Positions 9,003-18,249 of a stretch of 64,000 nt of DNA are shown piece by piece. The notes under the pieces were generated by a model. That model was given only the letters and a program-made list of their open reading frames with translations, searched no databases and had not been told where the DNA came from. Position 1 is the stretch's first letter, and each line of letters begins with the position of its first letter. The translations under genes were made by a program, and so were the position numbers. This DNA comes from Streptococcus parasanguinis (GTDB lineage Bacteria; Bacillota; Bacilli; Lactobacillales; Streptococcaceae): the NCBI GenBank assembly GCA_018365265.1, contig JAGZKI010000001.1, positions 1 to 64,000 on the forward strand. Reading direction: 5' to 3'.

Positions 9003-9154
9003 TATGCGATGAGTCGATTGGCTCTTAGGAGCCTTTTGCGCTGAGGAGGTCTACATTCAATTGTAACGCAGGAGCGGACCTTGAACAGTTGTGTGAACCG
9101 GCTGTTCTCACCGAAAGGTGCCTCAAATCCTGGTCTTCGGATCAGGATTTTTTT
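9003..9154 (+). ncRNA. Structured small RNA, asd-RNA-motif candidate
   Basis: This segment of about 150 bases has its own promoter and terminator and no credible coding frame. Several helices can be drawn: GGCTC/GAGCC at 9020-9033, AGGTC (9047) with GACCT (9077), GAACAG (9083) with CTGTTC (9102), CACC-GAAA-GGTG at 9109-9120, and a closing pair TGAGG (9042) with CCTCA (9121). Lactic acid bacteria carry an 'asd RNA motif' near asd, transcribed in Streptococcus pyogenes as a terminated RNA of about 170 nt. The asd gene lies 1.8 kb downstream here, so this is the likely identity. The name is inferred from context and I could not align it. Confidence 0.6.
9126..9154 (+). terminator. Terminator of the small RNA
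   Basis: ATCCTG pairs with CAGGAT around a TTCG-containing loop and is followed by seven T residues. It is nearly identical to the terminator at 10832. Confidence 0.9.
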
Positions 9155-9189
9155 GTTTCCTCAAAGAACCGAAAACTATTATAATACAG

Positions 9190-9218
9190 TTGCTACAAAG
9201 TTATGTTGGTGTTATAAT
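9190..9218 (+). promoter_or_regulatory. Promoter of the DUF3137-LemA pair
   Basis: TTGCTA and TATAAT are separated by 17 bases; the start codon is about 40 bases downstream. Confidence 0.65.
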
Positions 9219-9255
9219 ATAGTAAAGTGCCTAGGTCAGAAAGGAGTGGAGTTGA

Positions 9256-10257
9256 TTGGGAGATTTCTATCATTCTAATGATTCAGCATCTACAGACTAT
9301 TCGCATAAAATTGAGGAGCTTGAAAACTCTAAACAATTTCAGGATGCCATCGGATTGATCCGAGAACAGATGAAGAACAATCTTAAGTGGAATGTTTTGC
9401 GATCCTTTGGTATTATTTGCGCCATACTGTCTCTCATTTTATTGCGTTTTGCAGCTATTCCTTTGATCCTTTTAGTTGTTGGTTTGTATTATTGGCCACA
9501 ATATAAAAAACGAAAAGCCTTGTTTGGGGATCGAATTCGTTCGAACGATGAGATCTATCTTGATGATATCCTTTCGCCTGTATTAAAGGAAGTTTTTCCT
9601 CGAGCTTCGATCAAAGAGGACGGTTCCATCCCTTCTGAAGCTCTCTCGCATTTATGTCCTCGGTCGACTGATTTTCTATGTTTCAAAGAACTATCGTTTC
9701 ATGATGACAAAGAGCTAACGGTGTCAAATCTCTATGCCCATCATACGGAGACTCGTTATCGGACATCTAATGGACATACGAGGACGGAACATGTGGAAGT
9801 TACAGATTTCCTTGGACAAGTGTTCTCTTTATGTCTACCGATCAATTTCTCCGGTCATCTTCGGGTTGTGCCAACCAAGAAATCCTTTCTTTTTAAGAGG
9901 GAGGTGAATGGGGTTTATCCTGGAGCCAGAGGAGATGAAGTTCAGATTGAAACAGAGGATATTCGCAATAACGAGAATTACAATATTTACTGCACGGATG
10001 AACTGTCTGCCCGAAAATTTCTCACCCCTAAGATGTTAGAATGGTTTGATCGACAAATTTCTCAAAATGCCATGTGTGTATTTTTGAAAGACAAGAAACT
10101 ATTTATTTCTTTGTATACCGATCGCTATATCTTTCCGACGCCCCAAAAACCGGAAGATATTGATCAACTATCTTTGGTATCTGAATATCATAAATTATGC
10201 AGAGAACTAGCTTTAATTAAAGAAATAACAGCAATTTTTGAAGGAGAAGCATCATGA
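9256..10257 (+). CDS. DUF3137-type membrane protein
   Basis: This 333-residue protein is one I recognise as DUF3137-like, a family commonly encoded beside LemA; no biochemical function is established. A short coiled N-terminus is followed by two adjacent membrane segments near residues 45-80, then a long soluble domain. That domain includes an HTRTEHVEVTDFLGQVF stretch typical of the family. The start is a TTG 9 bases after AAGGAG at 9241; no ATG fits. Its stop overlaps the LemA start (ATGA), so the two proteins are translationally coupled and probably act together at the membrane. Confidence 0.8.
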   Translation: MGDFYHSNDSASTDYSHKIEELENSKQFQDAIGLIREQMKNNLKWNVLRSFGIICAILSLILLRFAAIPLILLVVGLYYWPQYKKRKALFGDRIRSNDEIYLDDILSPVLKEVFPRASIKEDGSIPSEALSHLCPRSTDFLCFKELSFHDDKELTVSNLYAHHTETRYRTSNGHTRTEHVEVTDFLGQVFSLCLPINFSGHLRVVPTKKSFLFKREVNGVYPGARGDEVQIETEDIRNNENYNIYCTDELSARKFLTPKMLEWFDRQISQNAMCVFLKDKKLFISLYTDRYIFPTPQKPEDIDQLSLVSEYHKLCRELALIKEITAIFEGEAS

Positions 10258-10805
10258 ATCTCATTATCGGCTTAATCATATTTGTTGCCCTATTGGCTAT
10301 TTGGTTTATTAGTGTAGGAAATCGTCTCAATCGCTATCTAGTGACCATTGAAGAATCAAAGAGAACCGTTGATATCGTCCTTGTAAAACGCTATGATACC
10401 ATTTCGGAAATGCTAAAAGTAGCCAAAGCCTATGCCAAACATGAACAACAGATTTTCACTGATTTAGTTGCTTTACGTCAAGGAGCATCTATCCAAGAAT
10501 CCAACCAAGTTATTACCAATCAAAATGATGTCTTGGCACAAATTCGTGCAGTCGGTGAAAACTATCCAGAGCTCTTGTCTTCTAACCAATTCTTGACCTT
10601 ACAAAAGGAAATTGCTGACGAAAATGAAGATCTTGCTGCAGCGAAGCGAATTGTTAACAGTAATGTCAGCCACATCAATCAAGAAATTGTTTCCTTTCCA
10701 GCGTCTATCGTAGCAGGTGTAAAGGGGATCCATCAAGTTCCATTTCTTGCTGAAGAAACACAAGGTAAGAAAGATTTAAGTGATTTGAACTATGACCTGA
10801 ATTAA
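10254..10805 (+). CDS. LemA family protein
   Basis: This 183-residue protein has an N-terminal membrane helix (LIIGLIIFVALLAIWFI), then a helical domain with LNRYLVTIEESKRTVDIVLVKR and ENYPELLSSNQFLTLQKEI. Those are the characteristic LemA segments. LemA proteins are widespread in Firmicutes and are tied loosely to envelope functions, with no known enzymatic role. The start lies inside the ribosome-coupled overlap with the DUF3137 gene (AAGGAGAAGC). A terminator follows directly. Confidence 0.9.
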   Translation: MNLIIGLIIFVALLAIWFISVGNRLNRYLVTIEESKRTVDIVLVKRYDTISEMLKVAKAYAKHEQQIFTDLVALRQGASIQESNQVITNQNDVLAQIRAVGENYPELLSSNQFLTLQKEIADENEDLAAAKRIVNSNVSHINQEIVSFPASIVAGVKGIHQVPFLAEETQGKKDLSDLNYDLN

Positions 10806-10831
10806 AGATCTTTTATGATAAATAACCATTA

Positions 10832-10861
10832 AAAATCCTGGTCTTAGAATCAGGATTTTTT
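10832..10861 (+). terminator. Terminator after the LemA gene
   Basis: AATCCTG pairs with CAGGATT followed by a T run. It matches the small-RNA terminator at 9126 except for about three loop bases. Confidence 0.88.
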
Positions 10862-10875
10862 CCTACTGTTGGTAC

Positions 10876-10904
10876 TTTTCATTTATGCCAAAAAATTGTA
10901 TAAT
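10876..10904 (+). promoter_or_regulatory. Promoter of asd
   Basis: TTTTCA and TATAAT are separated by 17 bases, 45 bases upstream of the start codon. Confidence 0.6.
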
Positions 10905-10949
10905 AGTACAAATACTCAATTTTTAGAAAATTTTGAAAGAGGATTTACT

Positions 10950-12026
10950 ATGGGATACACAGTTGCTGTTGTCGGTGCTACAGGTGCCGTTGGTGCTCAA
11001 ATGATCAAAATGTTGGAAGAATCTACTCTTCCAATCGATAAGATTCGCTACCTTGCGTCTGCACGTTCTGCAGGAAAAGTCTTGCAATTTAAAGGGCAAG
11101 ACGTGACCATCGAAGAAACGACTGAAGATGCTTTTGAAGGGGTTGATATTGCTCTCTTCTCAGCTGGTGGTTCAACATCTGCCAAATATGCACCTTATGC
11201 GGTAAAAGCAGGCGCAGTAGTGGTTGATAACACTTCTTATTTCCGTCAAAATCCGGATGTCCCATTGGTTGTTCCTGAAGTGAATGCACATGCTCTTGAT
11301 GCTCATAACGGAATCATCTCTTGTCCAAACTGTTCAACCATTCAAATGATGGTAGCTCTTGAACCAGTCCGTCAAAAATGGGGCTTGGACCGTATCATCG
11401 TGTCTACTTACCAAGCTGTATCAGGTGCTGGTATGGGAGCTATTCTTGAAACCCAACGTGAGTTGAAGGAAGTCTTGAATGATGGGGTCAACCCACGCGA
11501 TGTCAAAGCGGAAATCTTACCATGTGGTGGTGATAAAAAACATTACCCTATCGCTTTCAACGCTCTTCCGCAAATCGACGTCTTCACAGAAAACGACTAT
11601 ACTTACGAAGAAATGAAGATGACGAATGAAACCAAGAAAATCATGGAAGATGATAGCATTGCTGTTTCAGCAACATGTGTGCGTATTCCCGTCTTGTCAG
11701 CTCACTCAGAGTCAGTCTACATTGAAACAAAAGAAGTAGCACCAATCGAAGAAGTGAAAGCTGCTATTGCAGAATTCCCAGGTGCCGTCCTTGAAGACGA
11801 TGTTGCTCACCAAATCTACCCTCAAGCCGTCAATGCTGTAGGTTCACGTGATACCTTCGTTGGACGGATTCGTAAAGACTTGGATGCTGAAAAAGGGATC
11901 CACATGTGGGTGGTTTCAGATAACCTTCTTAAAGGAGCTGCTTGGAACTCAGTCCAAATCGCAGAAACTCTTCACGAACGTGGACTCGTACGTCCAACAG
12001 CTGAATTGAAGTTTGAATTGAAATGA
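10950..12026 (+). CDS. asd: Aspartate-semialdehyde dehydrogenase
   Basis: This 358-residue enzyme reduces aspartyl phosphate to aspartate semialdehyde, the branch point to lysine/diaminopimelate, threonine and methionine. The NADP fold opens with [10 protein letters not shown] at residues 9-18. The catalytic cysteine is in SCPNCSTIQ near residue 128, and [15 protein letters not shown] closes the protein. The ATG at 10950 is preceded by GAAAGAGG; a longer in-frame start at 10869 lies upstream of the -10 and is rejected. dapA follows after 88 bases, as is common in streptococci. Confidence 0.96.
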   Translation: MGYTVAVVGATGAVGAQMIKMLEESTLPIDKIRYLASARSAGKVLQFKGQDVTIEETTEDAFEGVDIALFSAGGSTSAKYAPYAVKAGAVVVDNTSYFRQNPDVPLVVPEVNAHALDAHNGIISCPNCSTIQMMVALEPVRQKWGLDRIIVSTYQAVSGAGMGAILETQRELKEVLNDGVNPRDVKAEILPCGGDKKHYPIAFNALPQIDVFTENDYTYEEMKMTNETKKIMEDDSIAVSATCVRIPVLSAHSESVYIETKEVAPIEEVKAAIAEFPGAVLEDDVAHQIYPQAVNAVGSRDTFVGRIRKDLDAEKGIHMWVVSDNLLKGAAWNSVQIAETLHERGLVRPTAELKFELK

Positions 12027-12049
12027 TTCATTAAGTAAATAAATTGTAT

Positions 12050-12082
12050 AGGGGACAGCTATCAACTTTTGGTGCTGTCCCT
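12050..12082 (+). other. Stem-loop between asd and dapA
   Basis: GGGGACAGC pairs with GCTGTCCC around a 13-base loop. The bases after it are pyrimidine-rich but lack a clean T run. It may be a weak terminator or a processing site that sets the asd:dapA ratio. Confidence 0.55.
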
Positions 12083-12114
12083 CTTCCCTATGATTGTCTC
12101 AAGAAGGAGTATGT

Positions 12115-13050
12115 ATGTCTTATCAAGATTTAAAAGATTGTAAAATCATCACTGCATTTATCACCCCCTTCCATGAAGATGGGAGCATTAATTTTGACGC
12201 TCTTCCTGACTTGATCGAGCACCTCTTGGCTCATCATACAGATGGGATTCTCTTAGCTGGAACGACTGCAGAAAGTCCAACTCTGACCCACGATGAGGAA
12301 TTGCAACTCTTTGCGGCCGTTCAAAAGATTGTCAATGGTCGAGTTCCTTTGATCGCTGGTGTCGGAACCAATGAAACCCGCGACTCGATTGAGTTCGTTA
12401 AAGAAGTGGATGCTTTTGGTGGCTTTGCAGCAGGATTGGCTATCGTTCCTTACTACAACAAACCATCCCAAGAAGGAATGTATCAACACTTTAAAGCAAT
12501 TGCGGATGCATCTAATCTTCCGATTATTATCTACAATATTCCTGGACGCGTGGTAGTAGAAATGACACCTGAAACCATGCTTCGTTTGGCAGAACACCCA
12601 AATATCATTGGGGTCAAAGAGTGTACAACTCTTGCTAATATGGCCTATTTGATTGAACACAAGCCAGAAGAATTTCTCGTCTATACAGGGGAAGATGGAG
12701 ATGCTTTCCATGCGATGAATCTTGGTGCAGATGGAGTGATCTCAGTGGCTTCTCATACAAATGGAGATGAAATACATGAGATGTTCCAAGCTATTGAACA
12801 CAACGATATTAAAAAGGCTGCGGCTATCCAACGTCAATTTATCCCTAAAGTCAATGCTCTCTTCTCTTATCCGAGTCCAGCTCCTGTCAAAGCTGTCTTA
12901 AACTATATGGGCTTTGAAGCAGGGCCGACCCGTTTACCATTGGTGCCAGCACCGGCAGAAGAAGCGAAGCGCATCATCAAGGTTGTAGTAGATGGGGATT
13001 ACCATGCAACCAAAGAGATCATTACGGGAGTTTTGAGACCGGATTACTAA
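12115..13050 (+). CDS. dapA: 4-hydroxy-tetrahydrodipicolinate synthase
   Basis: This 311-residue TIM-barrel aldolase condenses pyruvate with aspartate semialdehyde, the product of the preceding gene. [14 protein letters not shown] marks the substrate pocket. The Schiff-base lysine is Lys168 in [10 protein letters not shown] and the catalytic tyrosine is Tyr140 in IIYNIPGR. The ATG at 12115 follows AAGAAGGAG; an in-frame TTG at 12094 lies before that ribosome site and is unlikely. Confidence 0.96.
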   Translation: MSYQDLKDCKIITAFITPFHEDGSINFDALPDLIEHLLAHHTDGILLAGTTAESPTLTHDEELQLFAAVQKIVNGRVPLIAGVGTNETRDSIEFVKEVDAFGGFAAGLAIVPYYNKPSQEGMYQHFKAIADASNLPIIIYNIPGRVVVEMTPETMLRLAEHPNIIGVKECTTLANMAYLIEHKPEEFLVYTGEDGDAFHAMNLGADGVISVASHTNGDEIHEMFQAIEHNDIKKAAAIQRQFIPKVNALFSYPSPAPVKAVLNYMGFEAGPTRLPLVPAPAEEAKRIIKVVVDGDYHATKEIITGVLRPDY

Positions 13051-13126
13051 TATTTTGTTGTAAGAAATGTGTTTGAATAATAATAACTTAACTTCCCAAT
13101 CAATGAATCTATTTTTTGAAAGACCT

Positions 13127-13154
13127 TTGATTCTTGGCAAAAAAATTATATAAT
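13127..13154 (+). promoter_or_regulatory. Promoter upstream of the ATP-cone gene
   Basis: TTGATT and TATAAT are separated by 16 bases; the start codon lies about 75 bases downstream. Confidence 0.5.
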
Positions 13155-13228
13155 AAAGTAGTAGGTCTTCATTCCCTGTCTTACGGAAATGGAGTATTCA
13201 TGAAAATTTAAAATAAAAGGAGACTCCG

Positions 13229-13567
13229 ATGGAAGTCATTAAACGTAGTGGAGAAGTGGTTGAATTCAACCCAGATAAAATTTACCAAGCTATTTTGAAA
13301 GCTGCGCAAGTTGTCTATGTTTTGACAGATGATTTACGACAAAACCTAGCTCAAGTGACCAAGAAAGTTGCTATGGACTTGGATGAAGCCCAAGTAGAAC
13401 GCGCAACCATCAGTATGATCCAATCATTAGTGGAACAACGTTTGCTGGGAGCAGGCTATATTACCATTGCAGAACACTACATTTCTTATCGCTTGCAACG
13501 CGATTTGGAACGGAGTGGTTATGGTGATCACATCGCCGTGCATTTGCATTTTGAGCAAATTCGCTAA
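13229..13567 (+). CDS. Stand-alone ATP-cone domain protein
   Basis: This 112-residue protein opens with EVIKRSGEVVEFNPDKIYQAI, the hallmark of an ATP-cone, the nucleotide-sensing domain found on ribonucleotide reductases and NrdR. No reductase or zinc-ribbon domain is attached, so it is a free-standing ATP-cone of unknown role. It could modulate a reductase in trans or sense ATP for the adjacent transporter. AAAGGAG precedes the ATG. The next gene begins 112 bases later, past a terminator-like hairpin. Confidence 0.85.
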   Translation: MEVIKRSGEVVEFNPDKIYQAILKAAQVVYVLTDDLRQNLAQVTKKVAMDLDEAQVERATISMIQSLVEQRLLGAGYITIAEHYISYRLQRDLERSGYGDHIAVHLHFEQIR

Positions 13568-13613
13568 GCCACTAGCTAGAAAATCGCTCGTGGAGTATAT
13601 GCCATAATGTTTG

Positions 13614-13638
13614 AACCACCCATCCATAGGGTGGTTTT
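13614..13638 (+). terminator. Terminator-like hairpin after the ATP-cone gene
   Basis: AACCACCC pairs with GGGTGGTT around a 7-base loop and is followed by only two further T residues, so it may be partial. Confidence 0.6.
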
Positions 13639-13679
13639 GACTGTCTAGCAAATTCGTTTATTTTGAAAGGTCTACATGC

Positions 13680-15020
13680 ATGCAGAATCCAACCATCTAT
13701 ACCTATCTCAATCAGGAATTCACCGCTATTCCACTTTTTGACGGCTTAAGCGTTGATGGTATCTCTCAAGAAAGTCAGGCAGATTTGCATTTGGCTGATG
13801 ATTTTCAGTCCCCTTCTATAGCCAGTTTTCATTTTCTAAATGATCAATGGTTTCTTGAGTGTTTATCTGGGATGATTGAGGTGGATGGTGTCACCTACTC
13901 GACTAATGGACGGGCTCGATTAAATCACCGCTCCATTATCCACCTTTGTGACGCCGACGGCCATGTTTTTCGGTCAAAATTCATTATTTTTGAAATGCAA
14001 TCTATTGAGTGGAAGACTATAGCTAAAGATGCTTTTCCGATGGATCTGTCCTCGCTTGCTTCAATTGATTGTGCCATCTTATCTGATCAGTTGGTTGTGC
14101 GACTGGGAGAACAAGTTATTTACCAAGAGCTTCAAGCAGGACCTGCCAGTTCTTCTCAATCATCTGCTGGGAGGGCGCAGTTTTCTCATTCATCACTAAC
14201 GATTGCTATTCAAGATGTAACAGTCGGAAATCTCTTAAACCGTAAAACCATACTCAAGGATATTCAGGTGGAATTTAAACCCAAGGAAATGATCTTAATT
14301 CTGGGTGGATCTGGTGCTGGAAAATCAACTTTTATGGAAGCAGTGACAGGACTCGTTCATTCAAATACCAGCGCTTATTTTAATGGAGTGGATTTGTTAA
14401 ATGATGGGGTGAAACAAGGTGTCATCACCCTGGCTCCTCAATCTCCTGATGAGCATTACCGAATGGAAGATACGGTCTATAAGAATCTAGAAGATGCAGC
14501 AAAACTCTATGGTCCATCCGAATTAGCAGACAATCCGGATCTTCGAAAAGAAGAAGTGCTATCTGTTCTGAAAAAACTGGATTTAGAATCTGTCAAAGGA
14601 TCCAAGTGCTCTTCTCTATCCGGTGGACAAAAGAAAAAACTCACGATTGCCATGGAATACATCACGCGCCCGGAAATCCTCTTTATGGATGAGCCGGATT
14701 CCGGTGTTGATGGAAGTATGGTCATGGAGGTCATGACCACATTGAGAGAGATTACAGATGAAGGAAAAATCTTATGTGTCATCACGCATACGCCCGATCG
14801 TATTCGTCATCTCTTTGATAAGGTCATGGTGGTCGGAAAGAGTTCGGAAGGCTGTGGTAGACTGTGTTACTTTGGCTCCGTAGACAATGCGCTAACAGTC
14901 TTTGCTGCTCAGAGTTTAGAAGAAATCGTTCATAAAATTTCAGGTGCTGAAAATGCAGCTCTTGTTGACCAATATGTTCAATGGTTTGAAAATGAAAGGA
15001 GAGGTGGCCATGCTGGATAA
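13680..15020 (+). CDS. ABCG-type ABC transporter ATPase with FHA-like N-terminus
   Basis: In this 446-residue protein, residues 1-140 look like an FHA-type beta-sandwich, a domain that reads phosphothreonine. Residues 180-400 form an ABC ATPase of the ABCG/White type. Walker A GGSGAGKST lies near residue 209, LSGGQKKKL near 313, Walker B ILFMDEPDSGVD near 333 and the switch His in VITHTPDR. The FHA call rests on overall pattern, not clear motifs. The gene overlaps the permease by 11 bases, indicating coupled synthesis. Together with the zinc-ribbon protein downstream it forms a three-gene unit of unknown substrate. Confidence 0.82.
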   Translation: MQNPTIYTYLNQEFTAIPLFDGLSVDGISQESQADLHLADDFQSPSIASFHFLNDQWFLECLSGMIEVDGVTYSTNGRARLNHRSIIHLCDADGHVFRSKFIIFEMQSIEWKTIAKDAFPMDLSSLASIDCAILSDQLVVRLGEQVIYQELQAGPASSSQSSAGRAQFSHSSLTIAIQDVTVGNLLNRKTILKDIQVEFKPKEMILILGGSGAGKSTFMEAVTGLVHSNTSAYFNGVDLLNDGVKQGVITLAPQSPDEHYRMEDTVYKNLEDAAKLYGPSELADNPDLRKEEVLSVLKKLDLESVKGSKCSSLSGGQKKKLTIAMEYITRPEILFMDEPDSGVDGSMVMEVMTTLREITDEGKILCVITHTPDRIRHLFDKVMVVGKSSEGCGRLCYFGSVDNALTVFAAQSLEEIVHKISGAENAALVDQYVQWFENERRGGHAG

Positions 15021-15837
15021 GAAGCAAGTCTCGATTTATTTTAGAAAATTCCTTCGACTCCTCATCAACAAGAAATCTCTATTTTTTGCCTTAGAAGCGA
15101 TTCTTCTTCCTTTCATCATTTCGATCGCTTTTAATGCTAATGAAGTTTTTGATAAATACCATATTACGAGAACTTCTTCGATTATGTTTATTTCTGCAGC
15201 ACTCTGGATTGGTCTCTTTAATTCAGTGACCAGTATTTGTAATGAACGTAAAGTTATTAAGTTTGAATACCAAATTAAAGGTTTGTCCTTGCCTTCTTAT
15301 GTGACGGCGCGCGTGCTAACAGAGTTGGTGCTTTGTTTCGCGGAAGCGATCTTAATGATTGGAACCATTGTTGTGCGCTATCCACGTATCCAAGGAAACA
15401 GTAGCCAGATATTCCTTTTTGGGATCACTTTGTTTTTGGTGATCTTTACTTCAGATATGTTGGCCTTATTGATTTCAGCCTTTGTTAAAAAATCATCCCA
15501 AGCGATGACAGCCATGCCGCTTGTATTGATGGTTCAATTGCTGTTTTCCAATTTTCTCCAATCCTTGGATGAGAAAATTCCATTTTTAGTGTGGATCTCA
15601 CACGCGACCATTACGAGATGGGGAACAACGGCCTTCTTTCGGATTGCAAATATGAATAATATGGTCCCCTCTCAAGGTCACACTGACTGGCAAGTTTATC
15701 AAAAAGATGGGGTAGGAACCTATGCTTATGATCTACTTGCGATTCTTGGATATTGGGGAGTCTTGCTTGCCTTTGCAGCTCTATTTATAGTCGCAACTTC
15801 CCTCGTATTGACTTCTGTCCGTAAGGATGCTCGCTAA
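15010..15837 (+). CDS. ABC transporter permease, ABC-2 type
   Basis: This 275-residue integral membrane protein has about six hydrophobic segments. It fits the ABC-2/ABCG permease fold: a cytoplasmic N-terminus, a first helix near residues 20-40, a SVTSICNERKVIKFEYQIKG amphipathic stretch near 75-95, and a final helix near 245-265. The ATG at 15010 follows AAAGGAGAGG inside the end of the ATPase gene; a longer frame beginning at 14944 is unlikely. It partners the preceding ATPase. Confidence 0.85.
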   Translation: MLDKKQVSIYFRKFLRLLINKKSLFFALEAILLPFIISIAFNANEVFDKYHITRTSSIMFISAALWIGLFNSVTSICNERKVIKFEYQIKGLSLPSYVTARVLTELVLCFAEAILMIGTIVVRYPRIQGNSSQIFLFGITLFLVIFTSDMLALLISAFVKKSSQAMTAMPLVLMVQLLFSNFLQSLDEKIPFLVWISHATITRWGTTAFFRIANMNNMVPSQGHTDWQVYQKDGVGTYAYDLLAILGYWGVLLAFAALFIVATSLVLTSVRKDAR

Positions 15838-15854
15838 AAATAAGGAGATGATTT

Positions 15855-17285
15855 ATGAAAAACTGTACCAATTGCCAGGCACCCATCCATGCTGGTGATG
15901 CCTTTTGTTCTAAATGTGGAGCTAAAGTTCAAGTAGCTGCCCAAGCTGAACCAAAAGCTGTTGCGTTTCAACCAAAGACAGTGCAATTAGGGCCAAGTCC
16001 CACTCAAGCCCCAGCACCTAAAAAATCAAAAAGAAACATAAAAGGAATTTTAGCAGGGATTTTTGTCCTTCTTACTGTCATTACTGTTGCAGGTTATTTC
16101 TTATTAAACCGTGGTAGCAGTGACACCATTAATTTAGAGGACTATGTGAAGCTGGAAATTGAAGGAACTGATGGTGAAGGCTATTTTGCTGAGAAGTCGC
16201 CTAGTTTAAACAAGGAAAGATTAGATCGGGATATCAAGAAAAAGATAGAAGCAGAAGGCTTGAATACCGAGAGTTCAAACTACAATATCGATCAGCTAGT
16301 TTCAAAAGTAAAATTTAGTGTTTATAAAGGCGATGAACTGATCGATGTAAAAGAACGGAAAAACCTAAACAATCACGATAAAATTACGGTCAAATTACTT
16401 TACGATAAAAGCGATCTTGAAGACATGATACCTGGCCTTCACTTTACTGGTACATCTGTAACTCAGGAGGCGGATCTTATCCCGCTTGTAGGTTTTGACC
16501 CCTTTAAGGGTTTTTATCCAAAGATCAAGGGCATTTCTCCAAATGGAAGTTTATCAAAACCGTCTCAATTTGAAGGAAAAGACTTAGAATTTGTTGCAAA
16601 AGCAACTGCTAACGATGGCTTCCCGTTTGATTATTATCTGAATGGAAAAGAAGTTTCAAGTAATGATCCTATTGCAGTTGGAGATGAAATTGAGATTCGT
16701 CTCAATGAAAGTGGTAAAAATGCATTGAAAAAAGATGGTAAAACTGTTGAGAAAGGAAAAGACAGTAAGAAATACAAGGTCACCTTGGCTGATTTTGAGG
16801 AAGGGGCTTATGTGACTTCCTTGTCAAAAGTGGATGAGGATACACAAGAAGCCATCTCTAAGAATGTAGAGGATGCAGCAAAGGCCTATGCAGCTGACCG
16901 CAACTATAAAGACCTTCCAAAATTTGAAGGGATGGCTTTTGCGGCAATCAAAGATGGAGTTGATTGGGGAGGTACATTTGATTCCAAAATCCCGCAAATG
17001 GTCTATGTATACTCTATTACCGATACATCTTATGGTAAATCAAAAACAAGTTATTTTGTCATTTCCAAGATAGCAGTTATTGAACAGGTCGAAAACCATG
17101 GAAAAGCCAACGTTCATAAAAAACCTGGAAAAACCATTCAAACCTTTGAGAAAAATGCTAAGAAGTACGACTTCCAAAGCATATCTGATGAGAAAGACTT
17201 GAAGAACTACTTTACTAGAAATATCGACACCTATACCTATACAATGGACGATCAATTGAAATCGTTGATCAATTGGACGGAATAG
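15855..17285 (+). CDS. Zinc-ribbon membrane-anchored protein
   Basis: This 476-residue protein opens with a zinc ribbon with cysteines at 4, 7, 18 and 21 (CTNCQ...CSKCG). A Pro/Lys-rich linker and one membrane helix follow near residues 60-82. About 390 residues are predicted outside the cell and contain repeated beta-rich segments like those of TcaA/YvbJ-type envelope proteins. The arrangement links a cytosolic metal-binding head to an extracellular domain. It lies 17 bases after the permease gene in the same operon and may sense or gate that transporter. No enzymatic motif is seen. Confidence 0.8.
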   Translation: MKNCTNCQAPIHAGDAFCSKCGAKVQVAAQAEPKAVAFQPKTVQLGPSPTQAPAPKKSKRNIKGILAGIFVLLTVITVAGYFLLNRGSSDTINLEDYVKLEIEGTDGEGYFAEKSPSLNKERLDRDIKKKIEAEGLNTESSNYNIDQLVSKVKFSVYKGDELIDVKERKNLNNHDKITVKLLYDKSDLEDMIPGLHFTGTSVTQEADLIPLVGFDPFKGFYPKIKGISPNGSLSKPSQFEGKDLEFVAKATANDGFPFDYYLNGKEVSSNDPIAVGDEIEIRLNESGKNALKKDGKTVEKGKDSKKYKVTLADFEEGAYVTSLSKVDEDTQEAISKNVEDAAKAYAADRNYKDLPKFEGMAFAAIKDGVDWGGTFDSKIPQMVYVYSITDTSYGKSKTSYFVISKIAVIEQVENHGKANVHKKPGKTIQTFEKNAKKYDFQSISDEKDLKNYFTRNIDTYTYTMDDQLKSLINWTE

Positions 17286-17290
17286 AGCGA

Positions 17291-17321
17291 AAATGAAGTT
17301 GCCTAGGTAGCTTCATTTTTT
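17291..17321 (+). terminator. Terminator of the FHA-ABC operon
   Basis: AATGAAG pairs with CTTCATT across a short imperfect loop and is followed by a T run. Confidence 0.85.
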
Positions 17322-17356
17322 GTATTCTCATTTAAGGCTGAGAATTCAAGAAAACA

Positions 17357-17365
17357 TGGTATAAT
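17357..17365 (+). promoter_or_regulatory. Extended -10 promoter of rbgA
   Basis: TGG precedes TATAAT at 17360-17365. No good -35 is visible. Transcription would start about 25 bases before the ATG. Confidence 0.55.
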
Positions 17366-17397
17366 AGAGGAGATTGAACTGGAAAGGAATGGAGAAC

Positions 17398-18249
17398 ATG
17401 GCAACTATTCAATGGTTTCCTGGACACATGTCCAAAGCTAGAAGACAAGTACAAGAAAATTTAAAATTTGTGGATTTTGTGACGGTTCTGGTAGATGCTC
17501 GTTTGCCCCTATCAAGCCAAAATCCCATGTTGACAAAAATTATTGGTGAAAAGCCTAAATTGATGATTTTGAACAAGGTAGACCTGGCTGATCCTGTGGC
17601 AACAAAAGAATGGCAGGACTATTTTGAATCGCAAGGCATCAAAACCTTGGCGATCAACTCCAAAGAGCAGTCGACGGTTAAGAAGGTCACAGATGCTGCT
17701 AAGAGCTTGATGGCTGATAAAATTGCTCGCCAAAAGGAACGGGGGATTCAAATTGAAACCCTTCGGACCATGATCATCGGGATTCCAAATGCTGGGAAGT
17801 CCACTCTTATGAACCGCTTAGCAGGGAAAAAGATTGCTGTTGTTGGCAATAAACCAGGGGTGACCAAGGGGCAACAATGGTTGAAAACCAATAAGGATCT
17901 CGAAATCTTGGACACTCCTGGTATTCTTTGGCCCAAATTTGAAGATGAAGAAGTGGCCTTAAAGCTTGCTTTAACCGGCGCTATCAAGGACCAGTTGCTT
18001 CCAATGGATGAAGTGAGCATCTTTGGCCTTAACTATTTTAAAGACCACTATCCAGCAGTTTTACAAGAGCGTTTTAAACAAATGGACCTGGAGCAAGAAG
18101 CTCCTGAAATTATTATGGAGATGACTCAGAAATTGGGATTTCGCGAGGATTACGACCGTTTTTACCAACTCTTTGTCAAAGATGTGCGCGATGGGAAATT
18201 AGGACGGTATACGCTAGATCGCGTAGGGGAAATCGATGGCAACCATTAA
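17398..18249 (+). CDS. rbgA: Ribosome biogenesis GTPase A
   Basis: This 283-residue circularly permuted GTPase of the YlqF/RbgA family is required for late 50S subunit assembly. The G motifs appear in the permuted order: NKVDLAD (G4) first, then [12 protein letters not shown] (G1), then DTPGILWP (G3). It begins [11 protein letters not shown], as family members do. AAAGGA at 17383 supports the ATG at 17398 over upstream in-frame codons. The stop lies 14 bases inside rnhB, a conserved streptococcal pairing. Confidence 0.95.
   Translation: MATIQWFPGHMSKARRQVQENLKFVDFVTVLVDARLPLSSQNPMLTKIIGEKPKLMILNKVDLADPVATKEWQDYFESQGIKTLAINSKEQSTVKKVTDAAKSLMADKIARQKERGIQIETLRTMIIGIPNAGKSTLMNRLAGKKIAVVGNKPGVTKGQQWLKTNKDLEILDTPGILWPKFEDEEVALKLALTGAIKDQLLPMDEVSIFGLNYFKDHYPAVLQERFKQMDLEQEAPEIIMEMTQKLGFREDYDRFYQLFVKDVRDGKLGRYTLDRVGEIDGNH

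Noticed and set aside
9081..9278. 65-codon + strand frame across the small-RNA terminator
   Set aside because: It runs through the RNA helices, the terminator and the next promoter and overlaps the DUF3137 start.
12253..12711. 152-codon minus-strand frame inside dapA
   Set aside because: Antisense to a clear enzyme gene; no promoter or ribosome site.
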